A stretch of 64,000 nucleotides of DNA from Asticcacaulis sp. AC402 (GTDB lineage: Bacteria; Pseudomonadota; Alphaproteobacteria; Caulobacterales; Caulobacteraceae). Shown here piece after piece: positions 26,681 through 35,122 of this stretch (its first letter is position 1; each line of letters starts with the position of its first letter). The position numbers were made by a program, and so were the translations under genes. The notes beneath the pieces were generated by a model that saw nothing but the letters and a program-made list of their open reading frames with translations, made no database searches and was not told the origin of the DNA. The stretch spans positions 30,295 to 94,294 of the forward strand of contig NZ_AWGC01000027.1 of the NCBI RefSeq assembly GCF_000495835.1, given 5' to 3'.

Positions 26681-26764
26681 ACCTTCGCGCCTTCGCGTCT
26701 TCGCGTGCGATTTCTTTGATCAACCGGGTCAGGAGGTCTCACGCGAAGACGCGAAGACGCGAAG
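26681..26764. repeat. Imperfect 25-bp inverted repeat of CTTCGCG units
   Basis: The left arm (26681-26707) and right arm (26739-26764) are built from TTCGCGTCTTCGCGTG-type units and its complement, with a 31-base spacer. It is a widely seen kind of intergenic repeat. The interval 26588-26925 holds no gene. Confidence 0.75.
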
Positions 26765-26925
26765 AAGAGGTAAGCAAGAATTGCCACAGGCCGCAAGCTT
26801 TGCATGCCAGAAAGGATAGCAGAGCGGACAAGGAAGTCGCCCCACGACCGCCGCGCTTGCCGGGGCTGTATCCCGGCTGCGCTCACCCTCCCCGCGCGAT
26901 AAAGCGCAGGGAGGTATGAGCGCCT

Positions 26926-29208
26926 TTACTTCGCCAGGTCGAAACTGGCTGGGGTTCCCGTCGTTGCCGACGGCGAGATCCAGACCTCGAACCGGCCAGG
27001 CTCCGGCGCCGTCGTCAGGTCAAAGTGCACAAACGCCAGATCCGCCGGCATCAGGGTGAATTCGACCGTGGCACTGGCGCCCGGCTCCAGGTCCAGGTGC
27101 TTGATGCCGCGCAATTCGCGGATCGGCTGGGTTATGCTGGCGACCTTGTCGTGGATGTACAACTGGGCGACCTCGTGGGCCCGGCGGCTGCCGGTATTGG
27201 TCACCGTCGCCGTCACCTTGATCGACCCCGTCCAGCCCAGGGTCGCCGAGCTGACCGCCGTGGCGCCGTACGACACGGACGAATAGGTCAGGCCGTGACC
27301 GAACGGATACAAAGCCTCGTTGGTGACCTCGCGATACCGCGTCTTGTAGTTCTTGTCGTCGGTCAGCTGCGGCCGGCCGGTGCGGCGGCGGTTGTAGTAT
27401 AAAGGTTGCTGACCCGAGGCCTGCGGAAAGGACACCGGTAAGCGGCCTTGGGGAGCGTGATCGCCGAAGACGATATCGGCGATGGCATTGCCGGTCTCCG
27501 AGCCCAGGAACCAGGTGCACAGAATGGCCGGTGCTGCCTTGACCGCGCCTTCCAGTTCCAGCGCCCGACCGTGCTTCAGCAGAACCACCATCGGCTTGCC
27601 GACCGCCGCCACGGCCTCGGCCAGGGCAAGTTGCGGATCGGGGATGGAGATGTCGACGCGCGACTGGGCCTCGCCCGACATGTTGGTGGCTTCACCGATG
27701 TGCAGGACGACGATGTCGGCCGCCCTGGCTGCCGCGACTGCCGCCTCAATGCCGCCGGCGATCGGGGCTTCGACGTCCGAACCCTTGACCACAGTCAGCT
27801 TGGCGTTGGGCCCCATGGCAGAGCGGAAGCCCTCTTCGACCGTGACGCAGTTGGGATAGTCCGGGAAGACCGTCCACGGCCCGGGCAGGTTGTCGCGATC
27901 GGCGCCGAACGGACCGATCAGGGCGATCGACTTGCCGGTCTTGGGCAGGGGCAGCAGGTTACCTTCGTTCTTCAGCAGCACCATCGATTTGCGGCCGGCT
28001 TCACGCGACAGGGCCACGACCTCGGGGCGGCGGATGTCGGCGTTTTCGCGCGCCACATTCAGCGAGCGGTAGGGATTGTCAAACAGGCCGATCGCCTTCT
28101 TGACGCGCAGGACACGCCGCACAGCTTCGTCGACGACGGCGAGCTTCAGCCGGCCAGACTTGACCAGGTCGGGAATATGCTTGTTGTACAGATGGCTCAT
28201 CATCGAGATGTCAGTGCCGGCATTGAGCGATTTGACCACGGCGTCGGGGCCGTCGACGGCATAGCCGTGCAGGATCATCTCTTCGTCCGAGGTATAGTCG
28301 GATACGACCAGGCCCTTGAAACCCCATTCGTCGCGCAGGATCTCGGTCAGCAGGTGGCGATTGCCGGTCGACGGCACGCCAGCAATGTCGTTGAAGCTGG
28401 ACATGGTGGTGATGGCGCCAGCGTCGAAGGCGGCCTTGAACGGCGGCAGGTGGATTTCGCGCAGGGTGGTTTCGGGGATGTCGACCGTGTTGTAGTCGAG
28501 ACCGCCCTCACCCGCGCCATAGGCCGCGAAGTGTTTCGGACAGGCCAGCATTGAGTCCTCGGCCGTGATGTCCGGCCCCTGGAAGCCTTTCGTCCGGGCG
28601 ATGGCGATCTGGACGCCCAGCCAGGTGTCCTCGCCCGCCCCTTCGGCGACGCGGCCCCAGCGCTGGTCGCGGGCGATGTCGACCATCGGTGCGAAGGTCC
28701 AGTGGATGCCTTTTGCCGTGCCTTCGATGGCAGCAGCGCGCGCCGTGCGGTAGCACAGGTCGGTGTCGAAACTGGCCGCCTCACCCAGCGGGATCGGGAA
28801 GCTGGTCTTCAGGCCATGGATGATGTCGGCGGCAAAGATCATCGGAATCCGGGTGCGCGACTTTTCGACGGCGATCTTTTGCATTTCGCGGCCGACCTCG
28901 ACGCCGATGCCGTTGAAAACGCCGGTCATTTTTCCGGCGGCAATGTCGTCATAGACTTGCTGGCGCGTTGACGTCTGGGCCGGAGTCGGATTGATCGGCG
29001 CGCCGTCGAAGCGCACCGAGTCGCCGAAAATCGACAACTGGCCGGCCTTTTCCTCGATCGTCATCGACTTGATCAGGTTTTCGATGAAGGGGTCGGCCGC
29101 GGCCTTGACCTTCACCTTGGCGAAGGCCGGGGCGGCGACGCCGGTCAGGGCGGCCGAGGCGACGGCGCTCTTCAAAAAGAAACGGCGGGACGGGGTGAAG
29201 GCTGTCAT
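26926..29208 (-). CDS. bglX: GH3 beta-glucosidase (BglX-like), exported
   Basis: Start at the ATG 29206-29208. The 760-residue protein begins with a Tat-like signal (SRRFFLKSAVASAALTGVAAPAFA). It has the GH3 N-terminal barrel with the catalytic Asp in GLVVSDYTSDEE (about residue 304), a GH3 C-terminal domain (SIALIGPFGADRDNLPGPW) and a fibronectin-III-like end. It should hydrolyse beta-linked glucose oligosaccharides in the periplasm. It is the last gene of the operon with an ABC importer and the PF10091 hydrolase. The 187-base gap before malG-like contains inverted repeats (CGCCCGAATG..CATTCGGGCG). Confidence 0.92.
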   Translation of the reverse strand: MTAFTPSRRFFLKSAVASAALTGVAAPAFAKVKVKAAADPFIENLIKSMTIEEKAGQLSIFGDSVRFDGAPINPTPAQTSTRQQVYDDIAAGKMTGVFNGIGVEVGREMQKIAVEKSRTRIPMIFAADIIHGLKTSFPIPLGEAASFDTDLCYRTARAAAIEGTAKGIHWTFAPMVDIARDQRWGRVAEGAGEDTWLGVQIAIARTKGFQGPDITAEDSMLACPKHFAAYGAGEGGLDYNTVDIPETTLREIHLPPFKAAFDAGAITTMSSFNDIAGVPSTGNRHLLTEILRDEWGFKGLVVSDYTSDEEMILHGYAVDGPDAVVKSLNAGTDISMMSHLYNKHIPDLVKSGRLKLAVVDEAVRRVLRVKKAIGLFDNPYRSLNVARENADIRRPEVVALSREAGRKSMVLLKNEGNLLPLPKTGKSIALIGPFGADRDNLPGPWTVFPDYPNCVTVEEGFRSAMGPNAKLTVVKGSDVEAPIAGGIEAAVAAARAADIVVLHIGEATNMSGEAQSRVDISIPDPQLALAEAVAAVGKPMVVLLKHGRALELEGAVKAAPAILCTWFLGSETGNAIADIVFGDHAPQGRLPVSFPQASGQQPLYYNRRRTGRPQLTDDKNYKTRYREVTNEALYPFGHGLTYSSVSYGATAVSSATLGWTGSIKVTATVTNTGSRRAHEVAQLYIHDKVASITQPIRELRGIKHLDLEPGASATVEFTLMPADLAFVHFDLTTAPEPGRFEVWISPSATTGTPASFDLAK

Positions 29209-29395
29209 GGTGGGTATCCTTCTTACGGTACGCGTTGAACAAAAAAAATGGCTGCCTGGGTCGGCCAAGCCGCCCGAATGCGGCGAAAACCGTTAGCGCG
29301 CGAGCACCGGAGCGGAACGTACCCAAGGTACGTGAGCACCGGAGCGCAGCGCGATGACAGTTTGCAGACCATTCGGGCGAGCTTGGACATGGCGA

Positions 29396-30265
29396 TTATC
29401 CCTTCACGCTGCCTGACAGCAGTCCGCGGACGTAGTGGCGCTGCAGCAGGATGAAGAGGACAAGAACCGGGGCGATGGTGACCGTGGCGCCGGCCATCAT
29501 CAGCCCCTGATCCTGGAGATGTTCCTGGGACAGGGCGGCGATGGCCAGAGGCAGGGTGTAATAGGTGTCGTCCGACAGGACGATAAGCGGCCACAGGAAG
29601 TCGTTCCAGGCGGCCAGGAAGGTAAAGACGCCAAGTGTCACCATGATGGGACGCAGATTGGGTAGAACGATGCGGCGAAAGACCTGCCATTCCGAAGCGC
29701 CGTCAACGCGGGCGGCCTGAAGCATTTCGTCCGGCAGGCTCAGGGCATATTGCCGGACCAGGAAGATGCCGAACAGCGACGACATGAAGGGCACCACCAC
29801 ACCGACATAGGTGTTGAGGAGGTGCAGGTTCTTCAGCAGGAAGAACAGGGGCAGCATGGTGAGCTGGCCCGGAATGACCAGGGCGGCGAGCAGGGCCTGG
29901 AACAGCTTTTCGCGGCCCCTGAACTGCAGCTTGGCGAAAGCATATCCCGCCGTGATGTTGAAGGCGAGCGACAGGGCCGTCGCCAGGCAGGCAACGAACA
30001 GCGAGTTCAGGACGTAGCGGCCCATATGCTGGTAGGCGAACAGTTCGGCATAGTTGTCGAGCGTCGGATTCACTGGCCATAACCGCGCCGGGAAGGCATT
30101 GGCCTCGGCTTCCGGCATGAAGGACATGGAGGTCATCCAGAACAGCGGAAAGGCTGCCCAGGCGGTGGCGAAGACGAGAACAGAGCCGGCGATCAGGGTG
30201 GGGACGGAGGGGATCTTCATGCGCCAAATCTTCATGCGCCCAATCTTCATGAGCCAAGTCTTCAT
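29396..30265 (-). CDS. ABC sugar transporter permease (MalG-like)
   Basis: The 289-residue permease has six hydrophobic segments and the EAA loop MLQAARVDGASEWQVFRRIVLPNLRPI typical of MalG-type carbohydrate permeases. The start ATG overlaps the stop of the MalF-like gene (30262-30265) and follows GGAGAG. The first 17 residues are three to four near-repeats of MKIxR caused by a 15-bp DNA tandem repeat, giving in-frame ATGs every five codons. Confidence 0.92.
   Translation of the reverse strand: MKTWLMKIGRMKIWRMKIPSVPTLIAGSVLVFATAWAAFPLFWMTSMSFMPEAEANAFPARLWPVNPTLDNYAELFAYQHMGRYVLNSLFVACLATALSLAFNITAGYAFAKLQFRGREKLFQALLAALVIPGQLTMLPLFFLLKNLHLLNTYVGVVVPFMSSLFGIFLVRQYALSLPDEMLQAARVDGASEWQVFRRIVLPNLRPIMVTLGVFTFLAAWNDFLWPLIVLSDDTYYTLPLAIAALSQEHLQDQGLMMAGATVTIAPVLVLFILLQRHYVRGLLSGSVKG
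30213..30264 (-). repeat. 15-bp tandem repeat at the malG-like start
   Basis: Three full units plus a partial one (ATCTTCATGCGCCAA type) lie at the start of the permease gene and create four in-frame ATG codons. The length is a multiple of three, so expansion or contraction keeps the frame. Confidence 0.9.
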
Positions 30266-31158
30266 GCAAAACTCTCCTGCGACCGGTTACGGATGAAGGA
30301 GATGCCGATCAGGATGGCGAACAGGATGAAGGCCGTCGCAGAGGCATGGCCCAGGTTCCAGTACTTGAAGCCGTCCTGGTACATGTAATAGAGCAGGGAG
30401 AAGGTCGACTGGGCGGGTCCGCCCTGGGTCATGACATAGGGCTCGGCGAAGAGCTGGAAATAGCCCGCCACGGTCAGCAGGGCGACCATCCACAACACGG
30501 GCGCCACGCCGGGAAGCGTCACATGCAAAAATCGCGACCACGGACCGGCACCGTCGACCCTGGCGCTTTCGTACAGTTCGTCGGGGATCTTCTGCAAGGC
30601 CGCCAGCAGGATCAGCATGTTGTAGCCGAAGTTCTTCCACACGGCGAACAGGATAATGGCCGGCATCGACCAGTGCGGATCGCCCAGCCAGTCGATCGGC
30701 GGCACACCGACGACGCCCAGGCCACGATTGACCCACCCGTACTGGAAATCGACCATGTAACGCCAGATGATGGCGGCCGCGACCAGGGTGGCGACATAGG
30801 GGCCGAACAAAACAGTACGAAAGACCGGCTTTAAGCCCACACCTGGCGTGTTCAGCGCCATGGCCAGCCCCAGGGATACGGCGATCGACAAAGGCGTACC
30901 GACAACGGCGAAATAGGCGGTGTTGCCGAAGGCCTTCCAGAACAGGGGCGAGCCCAGCAGGTTGATATAGTTGTCAAAGCCGATGAAGCTCAGATTCTTC
31001 AGGTCGGCCAGGGCGTAGATGTCGAAGTCGGTAAAGCTCATCACAAAGGCGCCGGCCACCGGCGCCAGGAAGAAGATGAACAGGATCAGAAGGGCGGGCG
31101 CGACGAAGACGTGGCCGGGTGAGAGATGTTTTACGAAGACGCGCAGGTCGTAACTCAT
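30262..31158 (-). CDS. ABC sugar transporter permease (MalF-like)
   Basis: The 298-residue inner-membrane permease has six spans. The EAA loop is PDELYESARVDGAGPWSRFLHVTLPGVAPVLW. It partners the MalG-like protein and is translationally coupled on both sides by 4-base overlaps. No ABC ATPase gene lies in the operon, so a shared MsmK/UgpC-type ATPase elsewhere is probably used. Confidence 0.93.
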   Translation of the reverse strand: MSYDLRVFVKHLSPGHVFVAPALLILFIFFLAPVAGAFVMSFTDFDIYALADLKNLSFIGFDNYINLLGSPLFWKAFGNTAYFAVVGTPLSIAVSLGLAMALNTPGVGLKPVFRTVLFGPYVATLVAAAIIWRYMVDFQYGWVNRGLGVVGVPPIDWLGDPHWSMPAIILFAVWKNFGYNMLILLAALQKIPDELYESARVDGAGPWSRFLHVTLPGVAPVLWMVALLTVAGYFQLFAEPYVMTQGGPAQSTFSLLYYMYQDGFKYWNLGHASATAFILFAILIGISFIRNRSQESFA

Positions 31159-32459
31159 GCCGCGCCGCTTTTTTGAAAGCTGCGCTGCCTGGCGAGAAGG
31201 GTGCGGCGTTTGGTGAGGACGTTCCAGGCAAAGGCGTCCAGCCGCTCCAGCGCCGCATCCAGCCCGACCTGGCCGCGGATAACCCGCTCCAGCGCGCCGG
31301 TCATCTCATTGGCGATCCGCTCCCATTCCGGCACCTTGGGCACCGGCCGGGCCATGCTCAGCTGGTCGAAGAAGGCGTGGGTGCGTTCGTCCTCCATCAG
31401 CCGGGCCATCGGCCAGGCATCGCGGTCGGGCGGCAGGTCGCCGGTCGCCTGGTAGAAGACGGCCTGCTGCCGGGTGTTGCACATGTATTCGACAAACGAA
31501 AACGCCACCTCCTTGTTTCTGGAGGCGCGGGTGACACACATCGACACGCCGCCGGCCGACGACGCCCCGGGGCCTTTGGGCCCGGGCAGGGGTGCCGTCG
31601 CCCACTTGTCCTGCAGGGCGGCCGGCAGGCGGCGCGAAAACTCGCCCAGGTTCCACGGACCGGTGATAATGAAGGCGTACTCGCCGCGGGCAAAGGCCGA
31701 ATAGTAGTCGGTGACTTCGGAATGCATAATACGGGCGGCGTAGCCACGCTCATAGAGCGAGGCGGCGTAGGCAAACGCGTCGCGGATGCCGGCCTGGCGA
31801 AAGCCGCCGCGGGTGTCGTTGTCGAGCAGCAGCGAATCGTCGCTTTGCAGGCACAGCGCCACCAGCGGCTCGTACTCGTTGATCGGCATCAGCAGGCCGT
31901 GACGGCCTGCCCCGGACAGAGCCGCCAATTGGGCGTCCCAGCGGTCCCAGGTGGCCGCCGGGACGTCGAACCCGGCCTGGTGCAGCAGGTCGGTCCGATA
32001 GAAGAGCAGCCGCGTATCGACATACCATGGCACGCCCAGAATGCGGTCGCCAATGGTCACTGCGTTACGCGCGCCGTCGAAGAAATGGTCGAAGCGGATG
32101 GCGCTGCCCTTCAGCCGGTCGTTCAGTGGCTCCAGGGCGTTGAGCGCCGCGAATTCCGACACCCAGGTGTTCCCCAGCGCAATGATGTCGGGCAGGTTGT
32201 CGGCGGCAAAAGCGGTCAGCAGTTTTTCGTGCGCGGCACTCCACGGCAGGACCTGAACCCGGATCGTGACACCGGGATGGCTGCGTTCGAACTCACGCGC
32301 AAACGGGCCAAGCGCCTCGCCTTCCAAGCCCATGGCCCAGACGCGCAGCGGCGCTTTCGCCGTGCAGCCGGCCAGAGAACTTGCCAGAGAACTGGCCAGA
32401 GAACTGGAAACGGCGACGGAGGCGAGAAGGCCGGTGGCGGCGCGGCGCGTCAGGGTCAT
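31155..32459 (-). CDS. Extracellular sugar-binding lipoprotein (ABC importer)
   Basis: The 434-residue family 1 solute-binding protein has an N-terminal signal ending in a lipobox (SLAGC), an ERSHPGVTIRVQVLPWSAAHEKLLTAFA segment and a central YAFIITGPWNLGEF. It should deliver an oligosaccharide to the MalFG-like permeases. The signal peptide contains three SLAS repeats from a 12-bp tandem repeat (32371-32406). It overlaps its neighbours by four bases on each side. Confidence 0.92.
   Translation of the reverse strand: MTLTRRAATGLLASVAVSSSLASSLASSLAGCTAKAPLRVWAMGLEGEALGPFAREFERSHPGVTIRVQVLPWSAAHEKLLTAFAADNLPDIIALGNTWVSEFAALNALEPLNDRLKGSAIRFDHFFDGARNAVTIGDRILGVPWYVDTRLLFYRTDLLHQAGFDVPAATWDRWDAQLAALSGAGRHGLLMPINEYEPLVALCLQSDDSLLLDNDTRGGFRQAGIRDAFAYAASLYERGYAARIMHSEVTDYYSAFARGEYAFIITGPWNLGEFSRRLPAALQDKWATAPLPGPKGPGASSAGGVSMCVTRASRNKEVAFSFVEYMCNTRQQAVFYQATGDLPPDRDAWPMARLMEDERTHAFFDQLSMARPVPKVPEWERIANEMTGALERVIRGQVGLDAALERLDAFAWNVLTKRRTLLARQRSFQKSGAA
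32371..32406 (-). repeat. 12-bp tandem repeat in the signal peptide of the binding protein
   Basis: Three units of GCCAGAGAACT(T/G) lengthen the hydrophobic part of the lipoprotein signal without changing the frame. Confidence 0.9.
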
Positions 32460-33961
32460 GAACCGCCTTTCAGCCAGTCGCCGGCGGGGGTCACGCCCTG
32501 GAAGCCGGCCAGTTTCAGGCCGCGCCGGACGATCGGACCCGTAACCGTGCTGCGGTTGAACAGGTCCCAGATAAAGCCCGAGCGGTGGTTTTCCAGCATC
32601 GCCAGGATCGGGCCCTGGTCGATGGCGAGATATTCGTAGGCGACCCAGCCGGCCTTGGCAGTATGATGACCGCTGCGCGATGGCAGGTCCCTGGGGAAGG
32701 ACGGGTTGAAGGCATCGAAAAAGCCATAGTCACCGTAGAGGTCGCTACCGTATTTTTCGCGGAGCGCATGAACCAGGGGGGCGCAGATCTCAGGCGAGAA
32801 GGCGATCGAAGACAGGCCGGCCGTCGGCGCAAGGGTGCCGTCGTCATTGCCTTCCTTGTCGCCGGTTTGCGGGCCACGGGCGGAATATTCGAAAAACTGG
32901 ACCTCGCGGCCGTTATAGGGCGCCTTGACATAGGCCGGACCGCGGCAGGCGGTCAGGCCCCAGACGTCGCCGCTATAGTCCTTGAATCCGCCGGGATTCT
33001 GGATGGCATAGTTGCGCTGGGCCACGGTGGCGCGCTGGGAATTGATGAAATAGTCGATACCCTTTTCGCGCATATAGGCGTCGGCGATGCCGCGATAGTC
33101 GTACCAGACATGGGAATACTGATGGCCAAACAACGGCGCGAAGCCCAGGTGCGGTTCGCCGAAATTGGCGCCCCAGGTGACGCCAATGGTGGCGGCCCAG
33201 GCATCCCAGGCGGTCGCCTTGATCGGATGGGTCGGCGAGGCCAGACCCAGCAGATAGACCATCATGCCTTCATTGTAACGGTCCCAGCTGCGGATAATCT
33301 TGCCGGTGTCGTCGTTACCCTGACGGCCGGGCTCCGGGTGGTAGCCCATGCTGATCAGGCCGTTGTCCCGCTCAAGGAAGGTCCAGTCGATGCGGTCATA
33401 AAGCGCCACGCCCAGCTTGCGGATTTCCGTTTCCGCGGCGTTGTCACCGTCGAAGAAACCGGCCGCCGTCAGGGCGCCGGTGATGAACAGGGCGGTGTCT
33501 ATGCTGGACAGTTCGACCGTGTCGTGGCGCAGGCCGGTGTCCATATTCAGAAAGTGGTAGAAAAAGCCCTTGTAGCCCATGACGCCGGCCGTTTGCGGGC
33601 CCTGGGGGCCGTTCCAGAAGGTGCGGAGCGTCGTCAGGGTGCGTTCAGCGGCAGCGGCGCGGTCGACATAGCCGGACTTAACGCCAATACAGTAGGCGTT
33701 AAGGGCAAAGCCAACGGCGGCGATGGAACAGAAGTCGGGATTGGGCCAGTTGTCGGGGGTGAGGCCGGTTTTCGAGGGTGTAACGTCCCAGAACCACTGG
33801 AAGGTGCGCTTATGCAGGTCGGCCAGGGTGTCGTCCCAGACGGCGGCGGGTGACTTGGTTTTTTGCGGCTGACAGCCGGTGAGCGTCAGCCCTGTGCCTG
33901 CGGCGGACGCCATCATCAGGGAGCGCCGCGAAAGAGACGAAACCGGCGGAGTGAACGTCAT
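32456..33961 (-). CDS. PF10091 glucoamylase-like hydrolase (possible GH144 endo-beta-1,2-glucanase)
   Basis: Start at the ATG 33959-33961. The 501-residue lipoprotein (TGC lipobox after a Tat-like SRRSLMMASAAG) has the PF10091 layout: DLHKRTFQWFWDVTPSKTGLTPDNW near the N-terminus, the helical repeats of an (alpha/alpha)6 barrel with VELSSIDTALFITGAL, and the C-terminal DAFNPSFP. GH144 endo-beta-1,2-glucanases belong to this Pfam family; other members act differently, so the exact linkage is uncertain. It leads the operon with the ABC importer and GH3, and a perfect LacI-type operator lies about 160 bases upstream. Confidence 0.8.
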   Translation of the reverse strand: MTFTPPVSSLSRRSLMMASAAGTGLTLTGCQPQKTKSPAAVWDDTLADLHKRTFQWFWDVTPSKTGLTPDNWPNPDFCSIAAVGFALNAYCIGVKSGYVDRAAAAERTLTTLRTFWNGPQGPQTAGVMGYKGFFYHFLNMDTGLRHDTVELSSIDTALFITGALTAAGFFDGDNAAETEIRKLGVALYDRIDWTFLERDNGLISMGYHPEPGRQGNDDTGKIIRSWDRYNEGMMVYLLGLASPTHPIKATAWDAWAATIGVTWGANFGEPHLGFAPLFGHQYSHVWYDYRGIADAYMREKGIDYFINSQRATVAQRNYAIQNPGGFKDYSGDVWGLTACRGPAYVKAPYNGREVQFFEYSARGPQTGDKEGNDDGTLAPTAGLSSIAFSPEICAPLVHALREKYGSDLYGDYGFFDAFNPSFPRDLPSRSGHHTAKAGWVAYEYLAIDQGPILAMLENHRSGFIWDLFNRSTVTGPIVRRGLKLAGFQGVTPAGDWLKGGS

Positions 33962-34121
33962 GCCATCAACCTTCAACTTGTAATGCCCGAGGGCTTTAAC
34001 CGTATGGGAAAACAGGCGGCAGTCCGGGCCGCGCCGCACTGGGTCAGATGCCAGTCAGACCGTTGAAAAAGACCACCCGCATCCGATTTTCCTCACTATG
34101 TTTTTCTTTGTTGCTTAAGGC

Positions 34122-34135
34122 TGTAAGCGTTTACA
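34122..34135. promoter_or_regulatory. LacI-type operator upstream of the glucan ABC/GH operon
   Basis: The 14-bp perfect palindrome TGTAAGCGTTTACA matches the sites between the LacI and GH1 genes. It is positioned to repress the operon that begins at 33961. Confidence 0.8.
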
Positions 34136-34194
34136 TTTGGCTTGTCAAGCCGAGGCGTTTGGGTTTGGCTGTCCGGTATTTAGAAAGGGATTTT

Positions 34195-34431
34195 GACCAC
34201 GAACGACACGAACGGACACGAACTTTATGGGGTGCTGGAAACCACCGCGCAGCGGCAACTTTCGTAAAGTGAATCCACAGATTACACAGATTATAGGGAT
34301 TAAGACGGATTGCGCCGTCCTGCCGGTGATAACCCTCAACAGGCGGGACGCGCATCGATTTATGACAGGAAAGGCCGCTTCGCGGCGTCAGGACGACCCG
34401 AAAGTTCGTGTCTGTTCGTGAGGTTCGTGGT
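34195..34431. repeat. Inverted repeat of GACCACGAA..TTCGTGGT type with an internal CCACAGATTACACAG repeat
   Basis: The left arm (34195-34226) and right arm (34401-34431) match over most of about 31 bases. A separate CCACAGATTACACAGATT unit lies inside (34268-34290). Compact relatives occur at 48762-48790 and 62219-62270. No gene is seen in 33962-34528. Confidence 0.7.
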
Positions 34432-34528
34432 GAAAATTCTTGAGATGGGGGCGGCAGGCAAAGTCGGCCTGAAACTTTGGCACCTGCCCTCAAGTGAGGT
34501 ACAATTGGCTCAAAAGGAGATTGCTACG

Positions 34529-34699
34529 TTGTACAACAAAGAGCCGGCCGTCGAGCCGCAAGGGCATGATATATGGCTTCGCGCCAAGGTCCAGGAAGCG
34601 CTTGACGAAATGCAGCCGGACCTTTCGAATGAAGATGTCGAAGCCCATTTTGCTGCGCGCCGTTCGGCTGCTCTGCGTAAAGCGGAGGAACAGGGGTGA
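34529..34699 (+). CDS. ParE/RelE-partner antitoxin (stability-determinant-like)
   Basis: I place the start at the TTG at 34529 because AGGAG lies nine bases upstream; the frame is open further upstream but enters repeat sequence. The 56-residue product contains GHDIWLRAKVQEALDEMQPDLSNEDVEAHFAARRSA, characteristic of short antitoxins paired with ParE-type toxins. Its stop overlaps the GTG of a following toxin frame (GTGA at 34696-34699), the usual antitoxin-toxin coupling. The toxin itself is broken, so this is probably an orphaned remnant. Confidence 0.65.
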   Translation: MYNKEPAVEPQGHDIWLRAKVQEALDEMQPDLSNEDVEAHFAARRSAALRKAEEQG

Positions 34700-34790
34700 G
34701 GCTGGAGTGGTTGCACAATGCGCGCCGATCGGAACGAGATTCTCGATTACTTCGACGCCGAAAGTCCAGATCGAGCGCATGACACACTGA
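34696..34790 (+). pseudogene. ParE-family toxin fragment, frameshifted and truncated
   Basis: From the GTG at 34696 the frame reads VRLEWLHNAR. A one-base shift near 34726 then restores a ParE-like stretch DRNEILDYFDAESPDRAHD. After that the similarity stops and no C-terminal half follows. Typical ParE toxins have about 95 residues; only about 30 remain here. Confidence 0.65.
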
Positions 34791-34976
34791 CATCCGAGCC
34801 CTCATGCGCGGTTAAATTCTGCCTATCCAAGCACTCGTAGCTTCCCCCAATATCGACTCTGACCCCTTTGCCGCCACCACGCGCCCGGACGAAAGCCTTG
34901 ATAAGCCCGTGCTTCTGTAATGCCGCGTCAAATATGGATGGGGAATATTGCTCCTGTCCACGTATTTCCAACTAAA

Positions 34977-35050
34977 GGCCCCTCACCCGATCGCGTTCAC
35001 TTCGCTCCGCTCTCGTCCTCTCCCCGTAAACGGGGAGAGGTAAGGTTAGG
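34977..35050. repeat. CCCCTCACCCGATCGC..CTCTCCCCG..CGGGGAGAG repeat
   Basis: The block CCCCTCACCCGATCGCGTTCAC is followed by a CTCTCCCCGTAAACGGGGAGAG hairpin. A near-identical copy is at 56360-56423. It lies between the toxin remnant and the TonB receptor. Confidence 0.8.
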
Positions 35051-35122
35051 CCGGTATCTTGATATAAAAAAAAGGGGGGAGGTACATGCCCTCCCCCCTT
35101 CCCCAGGATCAGATCCTCACGC

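Noticed and set aside
34747..34971. 74-residue minus-strand frame after the toxin remnant
   Set aside because: Its 3' end overlaps the ParE-like remnant and no family is recognised; it may be a fragment of another decayed gene but cannot be supported.
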